Positions 6,486-15,595 are shown, numbered from the stretch's first letter. The stretch is DNA of 38,277 nt from an uncultured Bacteroides sp. (GCA_902388495.1 CABMPP010000035.1:1-38277), one strand, 5' to 3'. Program-made: numbers and translations. Notes: generated from the letters alone by a model not told the origin.

Positions 6486-9482
6486 CTAAAATAGATTATG
6501 TTGATTGAATAATTCACGTAATACATTCATTTCAGCCTCTATTGGAGTCCTTTCAACATCATTAAATGTTCCTTTTTCATCATTTTCTTTGCTATCTTTT
6601 ATGTTCTGCTCATCTGTTACATGAACTGATTCATGTGTAGCAATTGCCCCTATCGCTTCATCATTACTTTGGATTGATACTCTATATTTTTTAGCCTTAG
6701 AAGTCTTAGCGTAAATATACTTGTCTAATGTACCTTCAAAGATTATGATATCGACAGAGCTCAATTTGCCATTGGTAAAGTGTTTTTTAGAAGTTCCCAG
6801 CCTATACTTGCTTTTACCATTATTACTTTCAATTTTGCTCTCTGGGCTAATACTTAACGTTATATCATAATCTGTATCAACCATTTTATTAAACTGTGTT
6901 GTACCAGTACGAGTTTGCATCATCGCATTACCGATTCTTACAGCATCCTGAGATGCATTTGGAGTCCAACCGTTGTCTTTGGTATATATAATGTTACCAT
7001 TAGTATCAACAATTTTTTTCCCATCGGTATCTATGAACCTTACCGGATTATTAGCACAATAAGTATACGGACTCGTCGGATAATACTTCTCCGCCAGCGG
7101 ATCCACCGTCATAAACCTTCCCACTGCCGCATCATAATGTCTTGCCCCGTAATCATACCAGTTCAACCCCTTCTTTGCATCAAGCTCTTTGCCGTTATAC
7201 TTGTAAGGCTGGGCATTGCCGGCATTTGCGAATACACCGCCGAAGGGGTAGTAGTGGTTTGTTTCCTCAGGAGTACCGGCACTATTGATTACTACACGGT
7301 TGTTGCCCTGATGATCTTTCAAGTAATAATGATATTTATTATCGCTCAAAGAGACATACCCCTCTTCCGTCAGCAATTGTTTGGCTGTACCATTTTCATA
7401 GATCACATTTCCGCAGTAGTCGGTGGTGATGCTAGTACTGCCTGTCCTGTGCACGGTGCGGAGCTTGGTGCCGTCTGCTGCATAAGTATAGGTGATGCTG
7501 CCGTCACCGAACGTGACTACACTGGGCAAATTTAATACATTATATTGAATACCGGTAATTCCCTTGTTTAAATCTTTGGTTAAATTGCCGTTGGCATCGT
7601 AAGCATACTCTCCGGCTTGTTTCACTTTATCCTTGAACTCGAAACCGCTGTTGTAGGCAGTTGCCGTCACGGCATCGTCCACACGGTTCAATTGGTTGCC
7701 GCTTAGGGTATAGGTCAGATCGTCAATCAGGCCGAAGGCACTGGCGCCGGTCTGACCGTAACGCTGCAACTTCGTGATGTTGCCGTTCTTGTCGTAGGCA
7801 GTGACATTTTCGGAGAAGCGATTGGCATTCGTACTGATGCTTGCAGTTTCCCCGTAAGTGGCGTTCAGCAGACGGCTTAATCCGTCGTAAGTGAACTTGT
7901 AGCCGCGGAGGGTGGTTTCGTTGCCGGCTTTCCAGGTGGTACTGCTGATGTTGCCGTTGTACTTCGCTGTACCGACGCCTGTATTGTAGTACAAGTTCTG
8001 AGTAAAGCGGGTAGCGGTGATACCGGTCAGCCAACTGCGGAGGTTGTAGGCGTACGTCAGTTTGTTAGTTGCCGAACCATGCAGCGACTTGGTGTACAAT
8101 CGCCCGAATTTGTCGTAATCGCAGTCGTAGAGGGTTATCTTGCTGCCTCCCAATGTATGCTCCACCTTGCTCACCCTGTCAGCATAGTCGTAGCTGTAGG
8201 TGTATACTTCCTCTCTTGTAGTCTTTCCGGAAGCGGTATGCACCATCGATACTGTTGCAGGCTTGTTTGTAAAGGTGTAGGTGATGGTGGTCACATTACG
8301 TCCTCCAAGCAGGTTGCTACGGGTATTCATGGTTACGCGTCCCTTGATGTCGTAAAAGTAGGCGGTATATATCTTGTCGTTACTGTTCAGTACCGATAGG
8401 ATGCTACCCGTAGGATGGCCTTTGCCATATCTAGTATCACCGGTAGGAAAACTGTTGTCGAAGCCGGTCTGCCCGATAAATGTATAAGCATCGTAATAAT
8501 TGACGATGTGCACCGTTGAACTGGCATTCACCGTCTTGTTGGTGCATTCTCCCTGACGTGTCAGCCGGTTCAGGTAGTCGTACTCGTAAAAAGTCCACTT
8601 GTTGCCGGCAGCACGCTGATTACCATCCTGCGAGAAGGCCAGACGGTCGCGAGTGTCGTATACGTATTCGACGTACTGTGTTCCCGGCTCTTTTTTCCAG
8701 ATGCAATTATCATTCGTGTCATACTTATATTGAAAGGCATACAAGTCCAAATTGGCGGAGCTTTGGTACATCGGTTGGAGCACGAAACAAAGACGGTTGC
8801 TACTGTCGTACACATAGTAGGTATCGTGTGTTTCGCTGCCTTTCATGTGACGTTCGAGCAGGGTACGATCTTGTTTGTCTACGAATGTGTAACTATTGTT
8901 ACCGTCTTCGTCCGTAGTCTGCGTCACATAGAGTTGATTGGCCATATAGGGACCGCCATTGGTCAGTGTACCCGTGCTGCTTACACTGTAGTTGATACAA
9001 TTGTAAGGCGCAGATGTAAGATTGGTGGTATAGGTCGTTGCTATCGGATGTCCAGCATGCCAGGCTTGTCCGGGGCCATACTGCTCTACGATACGCTTCA
9101 ATGGTGAAGATTCGTAAATCTGCTTGGAATAAGGGTTGATATCGTTTTCGTAATTGCCGGGCGCACTGCTTTTGAAGGTCAAGGAACCGGTAAAGTCGGA
9201 AGAGGCTACAATAGGCAGCCAAGTATTGGATTCTCTGCCGGCCGCATCGTATTCTTGTAGTGTAGCAAGGATTTTCCCGTCAGGATTCCCATTCTTTGTA
9301 TGCTTCTGTACTGTCTGCATCGGGCGTCCCAGACCGTCATAATATATGATTCCGTCGGTATACGATTTCCCGTCATTTTTCAACATGGTGCGTGTGCGGA
9401 TATAACTCTCTGTAGACACTTGTCCCAGGGTTATGGCCGAGTAGGCAAACATGAATATCAATAATAAATAGATTCGTTTCAT
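6486..9482 (-). CDS. RHS-core protein with C-terminal HExxH metallopeptidase tip
   Basis: A 998-residue protein with a signal peptide (ending near SAITLGQ), then a DUF6443-like start (YYDGLGRPMQTVQK). A long array of YD/RHS repeats follows (YVYDTRDRLAF, YEYDYLNRLTRQ and others). The RHS core is at about residues 715-822: LKDHQGNNRVVIN, YPFGGVFANAG, YKYNGKELD, YDYGARHYDAAVGRF, DPLAEKYY, then NNPVRFIDTDGK. RHS repeats form a hollow shell that holds a variable C-terminal toxin. Here the 176-residue tip carries HESVH (950-954) and a downstream acidic EAE (982-984), as in zincin peptidases. The DNA for the tip (about 6486-7015) is clearly more AT-rich than the core. The gene follows the SpvB-like gene by 14 nt. 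The export route is unknown; no VgrG or PAAR gene is present. Confidence 0.85.
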   Translation of the reverse strand: MKRIYLLLIFMFAYSAITLGQVSTESYIRTRTMLKNDGKSYTDGIIYYDGLGRPMQTVQKHTKNGNPDGKILATLQEYDAAGRESNTWLPIVASSDFTGSLTFKSSAPGNYENDINPYSKQIYESSPLKRIVEQYGPGQAWHAGHPIATTYTTNLTSAPYNCINYSVSSTGTLTNGGPYMANQLYVTQTTDEDGNNSYTFVDKQDRTLLERHMKGSETHDTYYVYDSSNRLCFVLQPMYQSSANLDLYAFQYKYDTNDNCIWKKEPGTQYVEYVYDTRDRLAFSQDGNQRAAGNKWTFYEYDYLNRLTRQGECTNKTVNASSTVHIVNYYDAYTFIGQTGFDNSFPTGDTRYGKGHPTGSILSVLNSNDKIYTAYFYDIKGRVTMNTRSNLLGGRNVTTITYTFTNKPATVSMVHTASGKTTREEVYTYSYDYADRVSKVEHTLGGSKITLYDCDYDKFGRLYTKSLHGSATNKLTYAYNLRSWLTGITATRFTQNLYYNTGVGTAKYNGNISSTTWKAGNETTLRGYKFTYDGLSRLLNATYGETASISTNANRFSENVTAYDKNGNITKLQRYGQTGASAFGLIDDLTYTLSGNQLNRVDDAVTATAYNSGFEFKDKVKQAGEYAYDANGNLTKDLNKGITGIQYNVLNLPSVVTFGDGSITYTYAADGTKLRTVHRTGSTSITTDYCGNVIYENGTAKQLLTEEGYVSLSDNKYHYYLKDHQGNNRVVINSAGTPEETNHYYPFGGVFANAGNAQPYKYNGKELDAKKGLNWYDYGARHYDAAVGRFMTVDPLAEKYYPTSPYTYCANNPVRFIDTDGKKIVDTNGNIIYTKDNGWTPNASQDAVRIGNAMMQTRTGTTQFNKMVDTDYDITLSISPESKIESNNGKSKYRLGTSKKHFTNGKLSSVDIIIFEGTLDKYIYAKTSKAKKYRVSIQSNDEAIGAIATHESVHVTDEQNIKDSKENDEKGTFNDVERTPIEAEMNVLRELFNQHNLF

Positions 9483-9496
9483 ATCCTCTGATGTTT

Positions 9497-12400
9497 TTAA
9501 TGTTTGTAGTTATAATCATACTGTTCCACGTCTTTCCCGTCGTAGTCACGCACTACATGGAGCAGGTTATTGGCATTATAAACGTAGCTCGTTTTTTCTC
9601 CGTTGGGCATTATTTGCTGAATCAAGCCTACCAGTGGCTTGTAGAGATAAGTGGTAATTAGAACACGCGAACTGACGCCGGTATTGGCTAATAGTTTGGT
9701 TCGGATTTGTTCTACGGTACTCTCTGCCGGTGCCAGGTTGGAGGCAAGGCTCGTAATGAGAGACTCTCCCAGAACGTTCTTCACTTCGTCATACGTCAGT
9801 CCTTCAATCTTTGCCACAATATGGCGATAACCGTACGACCATAGATAGGCTTCTTTCCGGCCGTCACGATACGTTACGCTGCTTTGCCTTCCCTGCTGGT
9901 TGCCACTATAGCCAAAGCTGATGCGTGGGGTAAGTGCTGCCGTACCACGACTTTTCTCAATGCTGCCCACTACCGGCAATGAGCCCGACAAGACGTAGGT
10001 ATTGCGTACCTTTCCGGTCAGCGTGCCGCTTACGTAGGTTTCGTCCAGAATACGTGGAGCACGCATGTTCTTGGTGAGCATTGTACTATAAACCGTTTCC
10101 GCAGGATAGTCTGCAGGATAAGTGTACTTGTGCTTCACTGTTTGCTGGGCAGAGTTAGTGGTACTGGCCTCGCTGGGGTAACCATCACTGTTATAAGTAT
10201 AAGTCTCTGCTTGGACTACGGGGCTGGAACTGCCGCTTGTACCATACCGACTGTGAGTTCTTTGTTGAAGCAGAATCGGGTAATAGTAGGTTTTGTTCAG
10301 TTGCTGCATAAAGCCCCCGTATGAATTTACACTGTAGGTATATCGGGCAGGTTGTATACCGGGACTTACATAAGTGTAGCTGGTACTTTCGGTCAATTTG
10401 CCGGCAGTTTCGTTGTAGCAGTTTTCCGAAAGGATAAGGCCACGTTCTTTCGAGCGATCCTGCGACAGGCGCCCATAGTTGGTCTCGTAGTCGGTCAGGG
10501 TGTGCCCGCTTGCCTCACAGTACACCTTGTCGTCAAGGAAATTGTCGGGATGGGTTGAATAGTCCGTAAAACGAGTTTCCTTGTAGAATCCTTTGTGCAC
10601 TTCGGGGGCATATATCTTGATGAGGAATCCATAGACTCCGGTCTTTATACCATAGATGTCATATTCTCCGTCGGCCACATCCGGGACGTATCTCAGCGTG
10701 TTGGTTTCTGCAATAGTCAATGTCTTTTTGGTAACTCCGTTCTGCTTCAGATAGATGGTTCCATCTCCTCCGGTCTTCAGACCCGAAATATCCCAGTAGC
10801 CTACACCTTTCTTTATGCTCACGGTGGCAAGCTTCGTCAAGACAGAAGAGGAGTGCGCTACCGAGAAAGATATGTTTCGGTTTCCGCCGGTGGTTTCTTC
10901 CACTGTCACTTCGCGCACTGTACTGTAGCGCACGTGGTCTTGTTCGTAAGACGAGATGTTCAATCCGATGTTGCAATAGTTGGCGGCAGGCTGGGCAAAT
11001 GGTTGCAAGATTACCTGGGAGCCTTGATATATCACGGCATACTTCTGAATATCGAAATACTTGGGATAATAGTACAGAGTGCCCGAGCTGCGTGTATCTG
11101 TTTTCGAATTGGTATATTCGTAGGCAACGCGTTTGGATGAACCCTGATTGTCGTAGTAAGCAATCCCCTTCACCCGGGCGCCTCCGGCAGTCATGTCAGC
11201 CGTCTGGTTCAGCAGTGTGGGTTTGAAGGCAGTGGCAGCAGTGCGGTCCACTTTTTTGGCATAACTGTGTGCTTCATAAGAAATATCGGCACGTCCACCC
11301 GTGGGATAGGTAAGGGTCTTCAGCAAGGCAACATCACACAATTCGGCATTGGGTTCACGAACGTTTGTGGTATATTTATAGTCGTTGTTAGTGTAAATCG
11401 TGATATCCGGTATCTGGCTGACTATTTCGCTTCGGCTGCGCAGGAAGTTCCAATAGTCTGTATTGGCTTTCATCGGATTGGGCAGCGTGCCTACATTGTT
11501 GTAGTCAAAACTATAGGTTCCGCTATCCGGCATTACCAGCTGCGTCATGAAGAAGGCGGGATAAGTTCCTCCTTGGTAGGAATATTGGAGTTTCACCCGT
11601 TGGATGGGCTTGTTCTGGTATTGCAGGTTGATGGAGTCGAGCATCGCTCCGCAACGGGATGACAGGGTGAACGCTACATTCTTGAAACGCTCCTTTCCGG
11701 CGGTACGCGGAGAGTAATAGAACTTCATCTTCTGTGCGCCGCATGTCACCTCGTCTATCAAGGCTATTTTGGTGAGCGTGTAGTTGAAGGCAGCAGTCTG
11801 CCCGCTGTGCAAGGCAAAGCCACCGGACGTTTGCACGACATTTCCTACGTAACTGTTCAAGCTCAGCAGACCCGTGAAGGAGAAGTTGGTGGTGTAATTC
11901 TTTAAATCGTTCGAGTAAGCTTGTTCATCCATGATTCGCATCGGGTCGTTGTTGTAAAAGGCCGGTATCTTTTTGTAACTGATGTCCAGCGAACGCCCGT
12001 TGGGAGCCACTACTTTATATAAGAAGAAGGCACTGGGGTAGACTATTCCCGAGGTATTTCCAAGAGAGTTGGTATATCGGATGGAATATTCCATATTATC
12101 CTTCGAACCTCCGAACCAGTATTGGTAGCCATTGTCGGCAGTGATCTTTATAGTGGTATTTTTGTCGGCGGCCGTGAAGTATTCATAGCCGGACAAGTCC
12201 ACCTTCAGGGTGCCTCCCTTTTCGGAAATCACTTGAACCGTTCCATCATATCCGATGGAGAAGGCTCCCGAATAGTTTCCGAAACAAAAACGGTAGAGGT
12301 CGGGAGTAGCTTCTATCTTGGTGTCCTTGAAGGCAGGACCCGTAATGAAGTTGAGGTACTGAGACGGATTGGAAGCTACGGATTGTGGATTATAGCTTTT

Positions 12401-12781
12401 CTTGTCTTTCAGCAGATGTAAGAAACCTCGCAGGTTGGCATCTCCCTCAAGATCGTCCGCCATGCCCCGCACTTCGCGGTAGATGGCACCTCCCATTGAC
12501 AAGGACCAGTTCAGACCAATAGAGCTCTCGGGCTTGGTAGGCATGAAGCCGGCTGAATTGTAGCTGGCTGTTACCGGAAAACTGAAGTCAGGATCTTCCA
12601 GTGTCAACAGGGGGATATTGAGGTCGAGGCGGCCGGAATTGAGGGCAACGGGGGTATTGTCGTATCTTATCATGTCCGCCACTTGTGGAGAACGGATGAT
12701 ATCGACAGGGCTTTCTTGGGCGCTTGCGGTGATACATGCAATAATATGGGTCAATAGAAATAGAATGAATATCTTTTTCAT
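9497..12781 (-). CDS. Large exported SpvB/YD-repeat-like shell protein
   Basis: A 1094-residue protein with a signal peptide (MKKIFILFLLTHIIACITASAQ, written here as its class). After it comes a block that resembles the SpvB/TcB N-terminus: NSGRLDLNIPL, FPVTASYNSAGF, then GLNWSLSMGGAIYREVRG. The rest is beta-rich with tyrosine-aspartate repeats, such as YEYTNSKTDTR, YAYN-like and YVYNANNLLHVVRDYDGK at the end, so the C-terminus leads into RHS-type repeats. It is encoded 14 nt before the RHS-core gene on the same strand. A split shell like the TcB/TcC pair is an attractive model. No enzyme motif was found. Confidence 0.7.
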   Translation of the reverse strand: MKKIFILFLLTHIIACITASAQESPVDIIRSPQVADMIRYDNTPVALNSGRLDLNIPLLTLEDPDFSFPVTASYNSAGFMPTKPESSIGLNWSLSMGGAIYREVRGMADDLEGDANLRGFLHLLKDKKSYNPQSVASNPSQYLNFITGPAFKDTKIEATPDLYRFCFGNYSGAFSIGYDGTVQVISEKGGTLKVDLSGYEYFTAADKNTTIKITADNGYQYWFGGSKDNMEYSIRYTNSLGNTSGIVYPSAFFLYKVVAPNGRSLDISYKKIPAFYNNDPMRIMDEQAYSNDLKNYTTNFSFTGLLSLNSYVGNVVQTSGGFALHSGQTAAFNYTLTKIALIDEVTCGAQKMKFYYSPRTAGKERFKNVAFTLSSRCGAMLDSINLQYQNKPIQRVKLQYSYQGGTYPAFFMTQLVMPDSGTYSFDYNNVGTLPNPMKANTDYWNFLRSRSEIVSQIPDITIYTNNDYKYTTNVREPNAELCDVALLKTLTYPTGGRADISYEAHSYAKKVDRTAATAFKPTLLNQTADMTAGGARVKGIAYYDNQGSSKRVAYEYTNSKTDTRSSGTLYYYPKYFDIQKYAVIYQGSQVILQPFAQPAANYCNIGLNISSYEQDHVRYSTVREVTVEETTGGNRNISFSVAHSSSVLTKLATVSIKKGVGYWDISGLKTGGDGTIYLKQNGVTKKTLTIAETNTLRYVPDVADGEYDIYGIKTGVYGFLIKIYAPEVHKGFYKETRFTDYSTHPDNFLDDKVYCEASGHTLTDYETNYGRLSQDRSKERGLILSENCYNETAGKLTESTSYTYVSPGIQPARYTYSVNSYGGFMQQLNKTYYYPILLQQRTHSRYGTSGSSSPVVQAETYTYNSDGYPSEASTTNSAQQTVKHKYTYPADYPAETVYSTMLTKNMRAPRILDETYVSGTLTGKVRNTYVLSGSLPVVGSIEKSRGTAALTPRISFGYSGNQQGRQSSVTYRDGRKEAYLWSYGYRHIVAKIEGLTYDEVKNVLGESLITSLASNLAPAESTVEQIRTKLLANTGVSSRVLITTYLYKPLVGLIQQIMPNGEKTSYVYNANNLLHVVRDYDGKDVEQYDYNYKH

Positions 12782-12827
12782 AAATATCTTTGTATTAAAT
12801 GTTTGATCGTATAAATGTTCTTTTATG

Positions 12828-12859
12828 GAAAGGGAGGGAGAGGGGTAACACTCCCTCCC
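12828..12859 (-). terminator. Terminator after the smalltalk gene
   Basis: A GC-rich 9-bp stem GGGAGGGAG/CTCCCTCCC (12832-12840 with 12851-12859) is followed on the minus strand by TTT. It ends the HU-amidase-smalltalk transcript and lies just before the SpvB-like gene. Confidence 0.75.
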
Positions 12860-12865
12860 TACTTT

Positions 12866-12967
12866 CTACAGCGGCATCGCCTGTACCCCCAGCACCCCTG
12901 CAATAGTGGTGACTACGGTGACAATTACCTTCAGAATAGTTTTCCAAGTGTCTTTACTTATTTTCAT
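12866..12967 (-). CDS. Smalltalk family peptide
   Basis: A 33-residue peptide. It starts MKISKDTWKTILKVIV, continues with a single hydrophobic helix and ends AGVLGVQAMPL. This is the pattern of the 'smalltalk' family, tiny membrane peptides that in Bacteroides accompany an HU-like protein and an N-acetylmuramoyl-L-alanine amidase, exactly as here. Function is unknown; a holin-like or membrane-anchoring role beside the amidase is only a guess. The gene lies 21 nt after the amidase gene and before a strong terminator. Confidence 0.85.
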   Translation of the reverse strand: MKISKDTWKTILKVIVTVVTTIAGVLGVQAMPL

Positions 12968-12988
12968 AATGTTCAATGTTTTAGTTAT

Positions 12989-13429
12989 TCATAATTCCTT
13001 ACTTACCTCGAAGCACGGGCACTGCTTCACCCATTCCCGGGGTTCCACCGTTCCGTCCCCGTTCAGGTCCGGGCTGAAGTCGCGATGGCCGCAGACGCGG
13101 GCACTGGGAAACTGCTTCAGCAGCTGATATACCAGCAGCCGGAGTGCCGAGCGCTGTTCCGGCGTGCGGGTGTCCTTCGGGTTGCCCCGGGAGTCCAGTC
13201 CGCCTTCGTAGCAGATGCCTACCGAATACCGGTTGTGTCCCTTCACATGCGCACCGGGAAGTTCCAGGGAGCGGGTGCCGAGGACGTTGCCGTCGCGACG
13301 GATATAGTAGTGATAGCCCGTCCCGCGGAAGCCACGGCGGCGGTGCTCTGCTTCCAGAGCCTCGGGAGTGAGCGCATAGCCCTCCCGCGTGGCGCTGCAA
13401 TGCACCACGATGTAGTTGATTTTTCGCAT
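12989..13429 (-). CDS. N-acetylmuramoyl-L-alanine amidase (amidase_2 / PGRP type)
   Basis: A 146-residue T7-lysozyme-like zinc amidase that cuts the lactoyl-peptide bond of peptidoglycan. The zinc ligands fit His10 (IVVHCSAT), His115 (GHRDFSPD) and Cys137 (KQCPCF). YHYYIRRDG (about 39-47) supplies the conserved tyrosine, and GAHVKGHN (59-66) is the substrate-loop motif. There is no signal peptide, so release would need a holin or another route. It belongs to the HU-amidase-smalltalk set, a frequent phage-derived unit in Bacteroides. Confidence 0.93.
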   Translation of the reverse strand: MRKINYIVVHCSATREGYALTPEALEAEHRRRGFRGTGYHYYIRRDGNVLGTRSLELPGAHVKGHNRYSVGICYEGGLDSRGNPKDTRTPEQRSALRLLVYQLLKQFPSARVCGHRDFSPDLNGDGTVEPREWVKQCPCFEVSKEL

Positions 13430-13464
13430 GATAATCGTTTTGTGATGAATAACAGTAAAGGAAA

Positions 13465-13501
13465 CCGCCTCTTCGCCCCTGCCGGCCGGGGAAAGCGGCG
13501 G
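13465..13501 (-). other. GC-rich hairpin between HU and amidase genes
   Basis: On the minus strand the outer stem CCGCC/GGCGG encloses a second CCCC/GGGG helix, and TTTCCTTT follows. It may attenuate read-through from the HU gene into the amidase gene or protect the transcript end. Confidence 0.5.
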
Positions 13502-13549
13502 CTCCTTACTGCAGATTAGTTTAATTTTGTGTACATAGAGAGCGGACTG

Positions 13550-14056
13550 CTATCCAAGCGGATTTTCGCCCTGGTCGCCGTCGCTGCCACCGCCGCCTTC
13601 GTTGCCACCGGAACCGCTACCCGAGCCGCTGCCACCGGCATTATCCTGAAGATCGAAGCGCACGCACTTCACCCCGGTCACCAGCGAGCGGGTGGACACC
13701 GTTCCATCCAGTTTACGCTTGGAGGTAGGCAGAAAACGCACCTGCAACGTGGCCTGCGTAGCCGATACCTTTGCAACATCCTCCACACCGTTCATGGTGG
13801 ACTTCATTGCGAGCCGAAAGGTACCCAGACCATCCAGCGTCACGCTTTCAGAAGATTGCAGGTGGCGGGTCATCACGGTCACCAGGTTGTCGATGACGTT
13901 CTTCGAGTCACCGGTAGAGAGAGAGGACAGTTCGGCTATCTCCTGCGCCACTTGATCGGTACCCACGTTGCCCGTCAGCACCACACGAGGATAGAAAAGT
14001 TTCTTGCCCTCCTTGTTGGCAAGAACCGATTGAAATGATTTGTAAATTACTGGCAT
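13550..14056 (-). CDS. HU-like DNA-binding protein with Gly/Ser-rich tail
   Basis: A 168-residue protein. Residues 1-130 match the Bacteroides HU/IHF-like family (start MPVIYKSFQSVLANKEGKK, then VTLDGLGTFRLAMKS and a basic VRFLPTSKRK). Such proteins bind or bend DNA. Residues 140-168 are a low-complexity tail of Gly, Ser, Asp and Glu (GGSGSGSGSGGNEGGGGS). The gene has a canonical promoter at 14123-14154, and its ATG follows AACAAAACTATT, the same leader sequence as before the zinc-ribbon gene at 15331. It is first in the HU-amidase-smalltalk unit. Confidence 0.85.
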   Translation of the reverse strand: MPVIYKSFQSVLANKEGKKLFYPRVVLTGNVGTDQVAQEIAELSSLSTGDSKNVIDNLVTVMTRHLQSSESVTLDGLGTFRLAMKSTMNGVEDVAKVSATQATLQVRFLPTSKRKLDGTVSTRSLVTGVKCVRFDLQDNAGGSGSGSGSGGNEGGGGSDGDQGENPLG

Positions 14057-14122
14057 AATAGTTTTGTTTTTAAATCGTTAATAGAAATGTTTTATATTCG
14101 TGTATTAAGCTTAACCACATTG

Positions 14123-14154
14123 CAAAGATAAGCCTATTTTAAGAGGCGTACAAA
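14123..14154 (-). promoter_or_regulatory. Promoter of the HU-amidase-smalltalk unit
   Basis: On the minus strand TTTG (14151-14154) and TATCTTTG (14123-14130) are separated by 20 nt, a perfect -33/-7 match. Confidence 0.8.
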
Positions 14155-14156
14155 TT

Positions 14157-14171
14157 AAAAACGCCGTTTTT
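14157..14171 (-). terminator. Weak hairpin after the DUF4373 gene
   Basis: AAAAACG and CGTTTTT form a 7-bp AT-rich stem with a 1-nt loop as drawn, followed by AAT. It lies directly before the HU promoter and could end the zinc-ribbon/DUF4373 transcript. Confidence 0.4.
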
Positions 14172-14201
14172 CTTCATGAATTTATTCACATTACGAAAAC
14201 A

Positions 14202-15020
14202 CTATTTATTGCACAAACTCAGCAGGTAGCGTCCCGGCTGCCGTATCTTTCCGTGGCTCTCGCGCAAGGCATAGAATCCCTTCCACATGGGATGGCCGAT
14301 GGCGCCGAAATTGCTTTTAAGAATAATGGCATACTGCTCCGGCGCCGGTATACGAAACTGCTGCAGATTGGAGAGCAGTCCGTCGAAATTGCGGTTCGTG
14401 CCGTCCTGAGGCGGTTGCAGGCTCTCTATCTTCCGAAGATATTCCTCCTCCGCGGATGGTACAGCCGTGCCCTCAGTGCCCCCGGTTTCGGGGGAACTAT
14501 CGAGGAGGGGATATGCTTTGCTATGCTGTGATGTATTATGCTGTGATGTGCTATGTGTACCCGATGCTGCATTTTCGGGCTTAATTGCTGCATTTCCGGG
14601 CTCGGTTGTCGCATCTTCATCGGCTTGCGAATCGTCCACCAGGCAGTAACGCGCCTCTATTACAGACGATTTGCGGCGTTTGGTGCTGAAAAGATATTGC
14701 CGCTGTATTTCGGCAGAAGTGAGAATACCATACTCCCCGAAGAGAGCGGCATTGAAAATGCCGTACTCCACAGCCAGGGCAAGGATGCGTTTCACATCGG
14801 CAGCACTCTTTTCGTAAAGGCAGGCCGAAAGGTCTTCATAAAAAAGTTCGTCGGCACGCACATAGTAGCCTTCGTCGGCGTAGATGCAGGAGAGTGCTCC
14901 CAGCAGGATGGCAAAGGCACCGTCGCCCTCGCGTTTCATAATGCGTCGCACCAGGCGGTCGTGCATAAAGTCTGTGTTCAGGGGGAAATAGTCAAGACCC
15001 CGTTTTTTGATTCTGGACAT
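14202..15020 (-). CDS. DUF4373 (Lin1244/Lin1753-like) protein
   Basis: A 272-residue protein. Residues 1-110 (GLDYFPLNTDFMHDRLVRRI, IYADEGYYVRADELFYEDLS, VEYGIFN) match the DUF4373/Lin1244-Lin1753 N-terminal domain of phage and plasmid replication-initiation-like proteins. A low-complexity Ser/Thr/Glu linker spans about 135-200. A conserved C-terminal block (NFDGLLSNLQQF, HPMWKGFYALRESHGKI, GRYLLSL) follows. In Bacteroides it recurs beside HU, smalltalk and amidase genes. It is 11 nt downstream of the zinc-ribbon gene and is probably co-transcribed. No helicase or primase partner is present, so an independent replicon is unlikely. Confidence 0.8.
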   Translation of the reverse strand: MSRIKKRGLDYFPLNTDFMHDRLVRRIMKREGDGAFAILLGALSCIYADEGYYVRADELFYEDLSACLYEKSAADVKRILALAVEYGIFNAALFGEYGILTSAEIQRQYLFSTKRRKSSVIEARYCLVDDSQADEDATTEPGNAAIKPENAASGTHSTSQHNTSQHSKAYPLLDSSPETGGTEGTAVPSAEEEYLRKIESLQPPQDGTNRNFDGLLSNLQQFRIPAPEQYAIILKSNFGAIGHPMWKGFYALRESHGKIRQPGRYLLSLCNK

Positions 15021-15031
15021 GGTGATAAGAG

Positions 15032-15331
15032 TTATGAGTTATGAGTTAAACGCTTCCGTTTGCCAAGCACACTTTGGCGCACTACTTGCAGTGCGTGCAG
15101 AATAAGGGCCATACGGAGAGAATAGTCCGTAACTTCGGTAATAACCGGATAGCGAGGGGGTTCATCCACAAGCTGTGAACAACGATAGCGGGCATTGCTG
15201 AATTCCCGGCGACACTCCTTGCAATAGTTATCGGGAAGGTGCGTACGCTTATTAATGTAAAAAAGATCAATAGAGAGCATTCTGTGGCAACATCCACAGA
15301 GGCGGACATTTGTTTCTGAAATGTGTTCCAT
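15032..15331 (-). CDS. Small zinc-ribbon protein
   Basis: A 99-residue protein with two CxxC pairs, CGCCHRML near residues 11-18 and YCKECRR near 35-41, that would form one zinc ribbon. A helical C-terminus (SLRMALILHALQVVRQ) follows. Start 15331 is chosen because its ATG follows the leader AACAAAACTATT also seen before the HU gene. A longer reading to 15487 would translate the 22-bp tandem repeats. It is first in the operon with DUF4373 and diverges from the S24 repressor. Function is unknown; a DNA- or RNA-binding role is plausible. Confidence 0.7.
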   Translation of the reverse strand: MEHISETNVRLCGCCHRMLSIDLFYINKRTHLPDNYCKECRREFSNARYRCSQLVDEPPRYPVITEVTDYSLRMALILHALQVVRQSVLGKRKRLTHNS

Positions 15332-15414
15332 AATAGTTTTGTTAAGAATTGATACAATAGTTATTTTCTCGAACGCCCCACCGTCAGAGGGTTGTGAGGG
15401 CGGTTTGCCAGACA

Positions 15415-15502
15415 TATATATCCAGCGCACTACATCTATATATCCAGCACACTGGATGTATAGTTCCAACACACTGCATCCATACATCCGGCAGAGAGAG
15501 TG
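15415..15502. repeat. Four tandem 22-bp repeats, candidate operators
   Basis: Three clear units of exactly 22 bp (15415-15436, 15437-15458, 15459-15480) follow the pattern TATAtaTCCAgCaCACTgcATc. A fourth, diverged unit spans 15481-15502. They lie in the long leader of the zinc-ribbon/DUF4373 operon. The S24 repressor gene is on the other side of the promoters, so they may be its binding sites. Confidence 0.75.
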
Positions 15503-15595
15503 TTTTACAGTCTTCTTAGCGTAATATTTTTTCTTATTATCTGATTTTGCTTGTCGAAATAGAAATGTGTATTTTCCATAATTCTCCTCCTTATA

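Noticed and set aside
15415..15502. 22-bp repeats as a CRISPR array
   Set aside because: Units are directly adjacent without spacers, and no cas gene is present.
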